Assembly: GCA_934591725.1 (NCBI GenBank)
Contig: CAKTPR010000016.1
Coordinates: 1-28,813, forward strand
From: an uncultured Oscillospiraceae bacterium
GTDB lineage: Bacteria; Bacillota; Clostridia; Oscillospirales; Oscillospiraceae
Direction of reading: 5' to 3'
DNA: 28,813 nucleotides
Shown here piece by piece: positions 22,481 through 28,813 of the stretch. Numbering within the stretch: the stretch's first letter is position 1; the number at the start of each line of letters is the position of its first letter. The position numbers and the translations under genes are program-made. The notes under the pieces are model-generated. The model saw only the letters and a program-made list of their open reading frames with translations. It was not told the DNA's origin and made no database searches.

Positions 22481-24976
22481 ATGAGATATGATTTTGCTGC
22501 AATAGAGAAAAAATGGCAGGACCGCTGGGAAGAGTGCAAGCCCTACGCCGCAGTGACCGACGGAGACAAGCCCAAGTTCTACGGCCTTATCGAGTTCCCG
22601 TACCCCTCCGCCGCCGGTCTGCACGTCGGCCATCCGCGCCCCTTTACGGCGATGGATATCATCACGCGCAAAAAGAGAATGGAGGGCTACAACGTCCTCT
22701 TCCCGATAGGCTTTGACGCTTTCGGTCTGCCGACCGAGAACTTCGCGATAAAGAACCACATCCACCCGGCAATCGTCACCCAGCAGAACATCAAGAACTT
22801 CACCCGCCAGCTCAAGATGCTCGGCTACGGCTTCGACTGGGACCGCTGCGTCGACACGACCGACCCGAAGTACTACAAGTGGACGCAGTGGATATTCCTC
22901 CAGATGTTCAAGAAAGGCCTTGCATACAAGACCACGATGCCCGTCAACTGGTGCACGAGCTGCAAGTGCGTGCTGGCAAACGAAGAGGTCGTCGAGGGCG
23001 TGTGCGAGCGCTGCGGCTCGCCCGTCGTGCGCAAGGAGAAGAGCCAGTGGATGCTCGGCATCACCAAGTATGCCGACAGGCTCATAAACGATCTGGACGA
23101 TCTGGACTATATCGAGCGCGTCAAGATCCAGCAGAAGAACTGGATAGGCCGCTCCACCGGCACCGAGGTCACCTTCAAGACCAACGTCGGCGACGACGTC
23201 ACCGTTTTCACGACCCGTGCGGATACGCTCTTCGGCGTGAGCTACATGGTCATTTCCCCGGAGCACCCGCTGCTCGACAAGTGGAAGGACAGCATCGCTA
23301 ACTGGGGCGAGGTCGAGGCATATAAGGAAGCCGCTTCCCGCAAGTCCGACTTCGAGCGCGGCGAGCTCAACAAGGACAAGACCGGCGTGCGCCTTGACGG
23401 CATCGACGCTGTCAACCCCGTGAACGGCGCGTCCGTTCCGATGTTCGTCTCCGACTACGTCCTCATGGGCTACGGCACCGGTATCGTCATGGGCGTTCCG
23501 GGTCACGACCAGCGCGACTGGGACTTCGCAACGAAGTTCGGCCTGCCGATAATCGAGGTCGTCTCCGGCGGCGACGTCACGAAGGAAGCGTTCGTCGCAA
23601 AGGACGACAGCGCGATAATGGTAAACTCCGGTTTCCTCAACGGTATGACCGTCAAGGAGGCTATCCCTGCGATGCGCGAGTACGCCATCGAGCACGGCTG
23701 GGGCAAGGAGAAGGTCAACTACAAGCTGCGCGACTGGGTCTTCTCCCGTCAGCGCTACTGGGGCGAGCCGATACCCCTTGTCAACTGCCCGAAGTGCGGC
23801 TGGGTGCCGCTGCCTGAGAGCGAGCTGCCGCTGGTGCTGCCGCAGGTGGAATCCTACGAGCCGACCGACGACGGCGAGTCCCCGCTGAGCAAGATGACCG
23901 ACTGGGTCAACACAACCTGCCCCTGCTGCGGAGGCCCGGCAAAGCGCGAGACCGACACCATGCCTCAGTGGGCGGGGTCGAGCTGGTACTTCCTGCGCTA
24001 TATGGATCCGCACAACGACAAGGAGCTTGTCAGCAAGGACGCGGAAGAGTACTGGGGTCCGGTAGACTGGTATAACGGCGGCATGGAGCACACCACGCTC
24101 CACCTGCTCTACAGCCGCTTCTGGCACAAGTTCCTGTACGACATCGGCGTCGTGCACACCAAGGAGCCTTACGCCAAGCGCACCTCCCACGGCATGATCC
24201 TCGGCAAGAACCCGCACTATGTCGGCAACGCCGCGACCGAGGAAGAGAAGCAGGCGCTCATCGAGAAGTACGGCGCGCAGGCACAGCGCACGGCAGTCAA
24301 GATGTCGAAGTCCCTCGGCAACGTCGTCAACCCCGACGACGTCGTGAAGGCCTACGGCGCGGACACGATGCGTCTGTACATCATGTTCATCGGCGACTTT
24401 GAGAAGACCGCGACCTGGTCTGACGACGCAGTCAAGGGCTCGAAGCGCTTCCTCGACCGCTGCTGGAACCTGATGGACATCGTCACCGAGGGTGAGATAT
24501 CCAAGAAGAACGAGAGCATCATCCACAAGACCATCAAGAAGGTCACTGAGGATATAGACACGCTCAAGCTCAACACCGCTATCGCCGCGCTCATGACCAT
24601 GGTCAACGAGTTCTACGCAAACGGTCTGACCAAGGGCGACCTTGAGATGCTGCTTCTGCTGCTCTCCCCGTTCACGCCGCACATCGTTGAGGAGATGTGG
24701 GAGCAGATGGGCTTTGCAGCGAAGTACGGCAGGATGGCGATGCAGATGGATTGGCCGAAGTACGACGAGAGCAAGACCGTCGACGCCGAGCGCGAGATGG
24801 CCGTGCAGGTAAACGGCAAGCTGCGCAGCACGATCCGCATCAGCACCGACGCGAGCGAGGACGAGATCATCGCCGCGGCCTGTGCCGATGAGAAGATCCA
24901 GCGCCAGATGGAGGGCAAGACCCTTGTCAAGACCATCGTTGTCAAGGGCAAAATCGTGAACCTCATACTCAAATAA
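22481..24976 (+). CDS. leuS: Leucyl-tRNA synthetase
   Basis: An 831-residue class Ia aminoacyl-tRNA synthetase charging tRNA-Leu. The HIGH-type motif is HVGH at residues 48-51; the KMSKS motif is exact at 607-611. The CP1 editing domain, which clears mischarged tRNA, carries the GTGIVMGVPGHDQRD motif with its conserved Asp. Two Cys-x2-Cys pairs (CTSCKC with CERC, CPKCGW with CPCC) mark zinc-binding insertions. The C-terminus ends with the usual small domain (VVKGKIVNLI). A GGAG site precedes the ATG at rather long spacing (about 10 bases). The 55-base upstream gap is too short for a T-box leader. No terminator is visible before the rpsU promoter. Confidence 0.97.
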   Translation: MRYDFAAIEKKWQDRWEECKPYAAVTDGDKPKFYGLIEFPYPSAAGLHVGHPRPFTAMDIITRKKRMEGYNVLFPIGFDAFGLPTENFAIKNHIHPAIVTQQNIKNFTRQLKMLGYGFDWDRCVDTTDPKYYKWTQWIFLQMFKKGLAYKTTMPVNWCTSCKCVLANEEVVEGVCERCGSPVVRKEKSQWMLGITKYADRLINDLDDLDYIERVKIQQKNWIGRSTGTEVTFKTNVGDDVTVFTTRADTLFGVSYMVISPEHPLLDKWKDSIANWGEVEAYKEAASRKSDFERGELNKDKTGVRLDGIDAVNPVNGASVPMFVSDYVLMGYGTGIVMGVPGHDQRDWDFATKFGLPIIEVVSGGDVTKEAFVAKDDSAIMVNSGFLNGMTVKEAIPAMREYAIEHGWGKEKVNYKLRDWVFSRQRYWGEPIPLVNCPKCGWVPLPESELPLVLPQVESYEPTDDGESPLSKMTDWVNTTCPCCGGPAKRETDTMPQWAGSSWYFLRYMDPHNDKELVSKDAEEYWGPVDWYNGGMEHTTLHLLYSRFWHKFLYDIGVVHTKEPYAKRTSHGMILGKNPHYVGNAATEEEKQALIEKYGAQAQRTAVKMSKSLGNVVNPDDVVKAYGADTMRLYIMFIGDFEKTATWSDDAVKGSKRFLDRCWNLMDIVTEGEISKKNESIIHKTIKKVTEDIDTLKLNTAIAALMTMVNEFYANGLTKGDLEMLLLLLSPFTPHIVEEMWEQMGFAAKYGRMAMQMDWPKYDESKTVDAEREMAVQVNGKLRSTIRISTDASEDEIIAAACADEKIQRQMEGKTLVKTIVVKGKIVNLILK

Positions 24977-24992
24977 TCTCCTCATAAAGTTG

Positions 24993-25021
24993 TTGACAAC
25001 GGACGCTTCAGCCGTTATAAT
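24993..25021 (+). promoter_or_regulatory. Perfect-consensus sigma-A promoter for rpsU
   Basis: TTGACA (24993-24998), 17 bases, TATAAT (25016-25021): a complete consensus match beginning 16 bases after the leuS stop codon. The -35 box sits inside the interrupted inverted repeat GTTGT-TG-ACAAC (24989-25000), and the spacer holds another, AACGG/CCGTT (24998-25002 and 25012-25016). Confidence 0.85.
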
Positions 25022-25090
25022 ACTAACGTTAAAAAGCCAATTCATTGGCCCTTGAAGCGCCGCAAGGCGTATTTGGAGGGAGGGAAATAA
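25022..25090 (+). promoter_or_regulatory. rpsU 5' leader with two small hairpins and tandem ribosome sites
   Basis: The leader carries GCCAA-TTCA-TTGGC (25036-25049) and a CGCC-GCAA-GGCG hairpin with a GNRA tetraloop (25058-25069), then GGAGGGAGGG (25075-25084) 6 bases before the ATG. No known S21 leader motif can be confirmed by eye. Confidence 0.4.
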
Positions 25091-25276
25091 ATGTCTGAAA
25101 TCTATGTCAAGGAAAACGAGTCTCTGGACAATGCTCTGAAGAGATTCAAGCGCAGCTGCGCGAAGTCCGGCGTTCTGGCCGACCTCAGAAAGAAGGAGTA
25201 CTACCAGAGCCCCAGCGTCAAGCGCCGCAAGAAGTCCGAGGCCGCACGCAAGAACAAGAATAAGCGTTACTACTAA
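25091..25276 (+). CDS. rpsU: Ribosomal protein bS21
   Basis: A 61-residue small-subunit protein with the bS21 pattern: an N-terminal EIYVKENESLDNALKRFKR segment followed by a basic helix (VKRRKKSEAARKNKNKRYY). bS21 helps the 30S subunit base-pair with ribosome-binding sites. The gene is a separate unit with its own consensus promoter, a very strong GGAGGG site and a stem-loop terminator immediately after it. Length and sequence are normal for Bacillota. Confidence 0.97.
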   Translation: MSEIYVKENESLDNALKRFKRSCAKSGVLADLRKKEYYQSPSVKRRKKSEAARKNKNKRYY

Positions 25277-25284
25277 TGCGATAT

Positions 25285-25320
25285 AAATCTCCCGTACCGT
25301 CAGGTGCGGGAGATTTTTTT
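25285..25320 (+). terminator. Strong intrinsic terminator after rpsU
   Basis: A 14-bp stem (25285-25298 with 25303-25316, one G-U pair), a 4-base loop and a run of seven T's ending at 25320. It begins 8 bases after the rpsU stop codon. Confidence 0.92.
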
Positions 25321-25515
25321 ATGCGTGCCTGCCGGTCAGGGGGAGTGCCGCTTGAGATTTCAGCTGCTGTAAGAAAATGGAAAACAGAGAAAAACAGACA
25401 GTGCCGTTCCTTGAGGATCACGGAATGATGCTGTAAAAATAAAATATTTTATCGAAAATTCCAAAATAATCGTTAAAAAAGTATTTTATGTTAACCATTA
25501 AAACAACTTTATACC
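25321..25515. other. AT-rich gap between rpsU and the surface protein gene; no gene seen
   Basis: This is the main part of the 371-base gap 25277-25647. It becomes very A/T-rich from about 25430 and may act as an upstream element for the promoter at 25516-25544. A 35-codon frame at 25321-25428 has no ribosome site. No RNA gene or repeat was recognised. Confidence 0.5.
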
Positions 25516-25544
25516 TTGAATTTTGATTACCTTTATGGTAGTAT
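25516..25544 (+). promoter_or_regulatory. Candidate promoter for the surface protein gene
   Basis: TTGAAT (25516-25521), 17 bases, TAGTAT (25539-25544), in an A/T-rich stretch. Predicted leader is about 97 bases and holds a 7-bp hairpin (25583-25589 with 25596-25602) whose loop reads AGGAGA. The true ribosome site GGGAGGA (25634-25640) is downstream of it. Confidence 0.5.
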
Positions 25545-25647
25545 TTTGTTGCTATGCAATTGAACATCCGAGCATTGACCAAAGCAGACAGGAGAGTCTG
25601 CTCGAAATACTACAACAGAGAAATCTGAAATGCGGGAGGAAAAACCG

Positions 25648-28600
25648 ATGAAGAATGCAGCGCTGAAAAAGCTCTTTGCCATCGTGCTTGTGATAACGAT
25701 GTGCGTGAGCCTGCTGCCTGTTTCGGCTGCTGCCGAGGAACCGGCAGGTGACGCAGAGCAGACGGAGGAAGTCGTTTACCAAGCCGATCAGGAGCAGGCG
25801 GAAGAAGAGATGCAGGATGATGAGCAGATCGACGAGGAGCCTGACGAGGACGAGCAGCCTGACGAAGGCGAAACGCCGGAGACTGTCTGCGTTATATTCG
25901 CCTGCGACCCGGCAGAGACGGAAGTGACCGTCCGTGACGCCGAGGGTGCTGAGATCGCCCCGGAGGAGGACGGCAGCTATCTGCTCGTTCCCGGCAGCTA
26001 TACATACAGCGCTTCATGCGAGGGGTATGTCTATGTCGAGAATGTCGAGTTCATAATTGACGGTGGCACAGAGACTATGGAGATAGAGATTTCTTTACAG
26101 GCGGTACAGAATAGCGGCACCGGCGATGAAGCAGAAGCATTGAAAGCGTTGAATGATGAGACATTAACGGATGTCTATGCGAAGACCAACGGTATTATTG
26201 CTTCCGGAGAATGCGGCGCGGAGGGTGTCTACCTCAAATGGACGCTGAACAAGAACGGCGTACTGACTATCTCCGGCACTGGGGCAATGATGGACTATGC
26301 CGACAACGAAGGATTCATTATGCCGCTGCCTTGGGAGAGCTATGCCGCGCAAATCAAAACGATCGTTATAGACAACGGTGTAACGACTATCGGCCTCCGT
26401 GCATTTGAGGGATGCAGCAGCCTGAGCACTGTAATCATTCCGGACAGCGTGACGTCAATAGGCGCAGACGCGTTCATGGACTGCACGAGTCTAACTCACG
26501 TGACTATCCCTGCTGGCGTAACAAGAATCGGCGACGCAGTATGGAATGTATTTGTGGGATGCAGCGCGCTCACTGCTATTGATGTAGACCCGCAGAACCA
26601 GAGCTTTACGTCAAAAGACGGCATATTGTATGATGAGACGATGGAGTGGCTGCTGGTTTGCCCGGAAGGCAAAACGGGTGTGCTCACTATCCCCGACGGG
26701 GTGAAAGCTGTTGTCGTGATGGCAGCCATCGGCTGCGACAAATTGACTGGTATAAAGATTCCTGACAGCCTGACCGACATCAGCTTCCACGCTTTCCAGA
26801 ACTGCACAGGCCTGACGAAGCTGACTATCCCGGAGAGCGTGACGCGCATCGGCTTCTGCGCATTTTCCGGCTGCGATAAGCTGAAAGAGATAGAATTCTG
26901 CCATCCTGCTGGGGCAGCACTGACGTTTGAAAATCTCCACGGCACCAGCCCGAACGCATTCTCTTCAAATACAAAGCTTGCGACAACAATAAAGGTTCCC
27001 GATGTAAACAAAATTAACACTTCCATCAGCAAATACGACTGGGCAGGCGACAACAGAACCATCACGTATGAATCGTCGTCAATCATAAGCACTGGATTCA
27101 AATTTGGTGTTGATACGTTTCCGTTTGATAACAGTTCTCTGGCGTTTGGTGACTCTCACTATATATCCTATCAAGATTACGTTAAATTACTTGAGCAAGT
27201 TCCGCTCCTCTTCAAGTATGAGTTTTTATATGATAAAACATATTACTATTTGGAGTTCCCAAATGACCATTTTAAAGGTGTATGTTTTGGAATGTCAGCG
27301 TTGATGGGACTTTTGTTCTATGACTATGTAAACCTTGATTCATATGTTCAAATGTGCGTTGAGCCAAATCAATTGCCATTTCCAGTAAACTACCCAGAAT
27401 TAGAGTCGTTATTTAACTATACGAATGTTTTGCAACGTTGCTATCAGCCAATTATATGGGAAGAACCACAATCAGCACTGGGGTGGCGAGTTGTTGACGA
27501 CTTACTCAATAAAAAACTCGTGATAATGTGTTTTCAAGATCACGCCGTGTTAGGTTATGCGATAGATCCAATTTCTGACGATGAATACTATATCGTGTAT
27601 TATGCCGATCCAGATCTCCTTACAGCTGAACCTGTAACTTTAGAAATTAATAAGAAATCTTTTGAGATAAGAGAAACTTCAAAATTAAGATTTAATTATT
27701 TAGTTGACGATTTTGAAGACCTTGCAGCAAAGCTTCCAGACCGCAGCCGTCCAAGTTCGGCTACGATAAAAACTCAGGCGATGCTTTGGACATCGGTAAC
27801 TTCGTTTACCATATCCGGCGGCGGACAATCTTCAACGGTGAATGGCTCAGAAATATCGGGAAACTTCCCAATCTATATTCTGCCGACTATCAACGGGGAT
27901 GGTAATAATTCGTATTTGTACGGTATTTCTGAATCCCGTGAATATGACGTCGACATCGGCAGCGGAGGAAATAATCATATCGGAGTATATTTCCCTGATG
28001 CGGACTCCGTAACTATAACAGAGTCCGATGCATCGCATTACCACTTCAAACCCAACGGAGAAGCGTCTCTCAGCGGAGCCACAGCCCCGAGCGTTGTACG
28101 GACTAATGCAGCATTTGACGATATTGAACAGTTGGTTTCAATCTCAGGGAGCTTCTCCGATTTGACCTTGCAGCCGTCGGCCAGCAAATTGAAGATCCAG
28201 TCCTCAAAAAAAGTGGACGGGTGGGATATACTTATTTCATCTGACAATGGTGAACAAAAAGTTGGCACGGACAAGAGTGAAGCTAATGTGATCCTTGTGA
28301 AGGATAATGCTTCAGGGGAGGAGCCATACTACACGATTCAGCTTGAAGATGGAACAATTATTTCGGAGGAGCAAACAAAATACATTCTGTCTATCCCAGC
28401 ATCAGAGGGACTGAACGAGCAATCTTATGTATATATAGACGGAATCGAACACAAGGTCGAAGCGGACAATACCGTCATAATTACGACGCCCAATGCGAAC
28501 ACCATGGTTACTTATTCGTACAATGATCCAAATGCCGCAGACCCGCACTCAAAGTATCCTACCGGAATGAAGGTCTGGAAACTGAAGCTGGAGAACAATT

Positions 28601-28813
28601 CCTATACGGCCAAGCGCATACCTGAATTCGACGATCTCCTGCGCTACTCCGGCTGCTCCATCCGCATCACCGGCAACAAGGGCATCCGCATGATAACCTC
28701 CGTTGACGGAGCTTTGAAGGCATCGCTTATCAATGACAGCGTCGCGGGCTACACGCTTGAGGAGTACGGCACTCTCCTCTGCTTCAGCAGCGAGATGGTA
28801 AACGGCTCGCTCT
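25648..28813 (+). CDS. Large secreted BspA-like leucine-rich-repeat protein with probable papain-like cysteine peptidase domain (3' end cut off)
   Basis: One frame is open from the ATG at 25648 to the window edge with no stop: 1055 residues visible. GGGAGGA lies 7 bases before the ATG. Residues 1-30 are a signal peptide (KK, hydrophobic core, cleavage near VSAAAEE). Residues 31-80 are acidic and Pro/Gln-rich. Residues 82-152 look like a small beta domain of PEGA or carboxypeptidase-regulatory type. Residues 195-480 are BspA-type LRR_5 repeats (for example LTIPESVTRIGFCAFSGC). Then comes a domain with GVCFGMSALMGLLF (Cys546), DHAVLGYAI (His632) and VYYADPD (Asp654), the order expected of a papain-like Cys-His-Asp/Asn peptidase. 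Later residues look like beta-rich adhesin sequence, ending in SIRITGNKGIRMITSV, similar to repeats of clostridial surface proteins. About 27060-28560 is far more AT-rich than the rest. Likely a cell-surface or secreted protein; substrate unknown, peptidase activity inferred. Confidence 0.85.
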   Translation, partial: MKNAALKKLFAIVLVITMCVSLLPVSAAAEEPAGDAEQTEEVVYQADQEQAEEEMQDDEQIDEEPDEDEQPDEGETPETVCVIFACDPAETEVTVRDAEGAEIAPEEDGSYLLVPGSYTYSASCEGYVYVENVEFIIDGGTETMEIEISLQAVQNSGTGDEAEALKALNDETLTDVYAKTNGIIASGECGAEGVYLKWTLNKNGVLTISGTGAMMDYADNEGFIMPLPWESYAAQIKTIVIDNGVTTIGLRAFEGCSSLSTVIIPDSVTSIGADAFMDCTSLTHVTIPAGVTRIGDAVWNVFVGCSALTAIDVDPQNQSFTSKDGILYDETMEWLLVCPEGKTGVLTIPDGVKAVVVMAAIGCDKLTGIKIPDSLTDISFHAFQNCTGLTKLTIPESVTRIGFCAFSGCDKLKEIEFCHPAGAALTFENLHGTSPNAFSSNTKLATTIKVPDVNKINTSISKYDWAGDNRTITYESSSIISTGFKFGVDTFPFDNSSLAFGDSHYISYQDYVKLLEQVPLLFKYEFLYDKTYYYLEFPNDHFKGVCFGMSALMGLLFYDYVNLDSYVQMCVEPNQLPFPVNYPELESLFNYTNVLQRCYQPIIWEEPQSALGWRVVDDLLNKKLVIMCFQDHAVLGYAIDPISDDEYYIVYYADPDLLTAEPVTLEINKKSFEIRETSKLRFNYLVDDFEDLAAKLPDRSRPSSATIKTQAMLWTSVTSFTISGGGQSSTVNGSEISGNFPIYILPTINGDGNNSYLYGISESREYDVDIGSGGNNHIGVYFPDADSVTITESDASHYHFKPNGEASLSGATAPSVVRTNAAFDDIEQLVSISGSFSDLTLQPSASKLKIQSSKKVDGWDILISSDNGEQKVGTDKSEANVILVKDNASGEEPYYTIQLEDGTIISEEQTKYILSIPASEGLNEQSYVYIDGIEHKVEADNTVIITTPNANTMVTYSYNDPNAADPHSKYPTGMKVWKLKLENNSYTAKRIPEFDDLLRYSGCSIRITGNKGIRMITSVDGALKASLINDSVAGYTLEEYGTLLCFSSEMVNGSL

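Noticed and set aside
22457..25045. An 862-codon open frame on the minus strand opposite leuS
   Set aside because: It is a by-product of GC-rich codon use; leuS on the plus strand has all synthetase motifs and the minus frame resembles no family.
25321..25428. A 35-codon frame just after the rpsU terminator
   Set aside because: It starts right at the terminator T run with no ribosome site and has no similarity I recognise.
25551..25647. Possible riboswitch in the surface protein leader
   Set aside because: Only one 7-bp hairpin is visible in about 97 bases; no c-di-GMP or other known aptamer core could be recognised.

Overview
The window looks like a piece of a GC-rich Bacillota (Firmicutes) chromosome, probably class Clostridia and plausibly a gut Oscillospirales relative. 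This is inferred from gene order (dprA-topA-trmFO, plsX-rnc-smc-ftsY and yhbY-nadD-yqeK-rsfS are Bacillota-style clusters), AGGAGG ribosome sites, GTG and TTG starts, consensus sigma-A promoters and a BspA-type surface protein. No species can be named from the sequence alone. No rRNA, tRNA, CRISPR array or insertion sequence was seen.

Layout. (1) Bases 1-1125 are the 3' end of a TctA-type permease gene, closed by a hairpin terminator shared with the next, opposite-strand unit. (2) Bases 1231-7513 hold a divergent corrinoid methyl-transfer island. On the minus strand, a RACo-type reductive activator is followed by a homocysteine S-methyltransferase-like protein and a DMP19/DUF4375 protein. On the plus strand, a Cys-rich DUF2284 protein is followed by a UroD-type methyltransferase fused to its own B12-binding domain, then a short-chain dehydrogenase. 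Both arms start from near-consensus promoters that overlap face to face at 4370-4448. (3) Bases 7630-24976 form a long co-directional housekeeping run: TrmH/SpoU methyltransferase, dprA, topA, trmFO, plsX, rnc, an Elp3-like radical SAM gene, smc, ftsY, rdgB, yhbY, a nadD-yqeK fusion, rsfS and leuS. Many junctions overlap by 1-17 bases, which suggests translational coupling; a consensus promoter at the end of the radical SAM gene probably restarts transcription at smc. (4) rpsU (25091-25276) is a separate unit with a perfect sigma-A promoter and a strong terminator. (5) After a 371-base gap, one frame stays open from 25648 to the window edge. It encodes a large secreted protein with BspA-like leucine-rich repeats and a probable papain-like cysteine peptidase domain that lies in markedly AT-rich DNA.

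How the genes may work together. In the corrinoid island the fused protein would take a methyl group from an unknown donor onto its own cobalamin. The RACo protein would re-reduce cobalt that has been oxidised to Co(II). The homocysteine methyltransferase-like protein is a candidate acceptor enzyme (to methionine). The roles of DUF2284 and the SDR are unknown. The UroD-plus-corrinoid architecture is the one known from the chloromethane methyltransferase CmuA, but the substrate here cannot be read from sequence.

The most notable items are this corrinoid island and its overlapping promoters, an SMC protein with symmetrically short coiled-coil arms, and the LRR/cysteine-peptidase surface protein with its composition shift.
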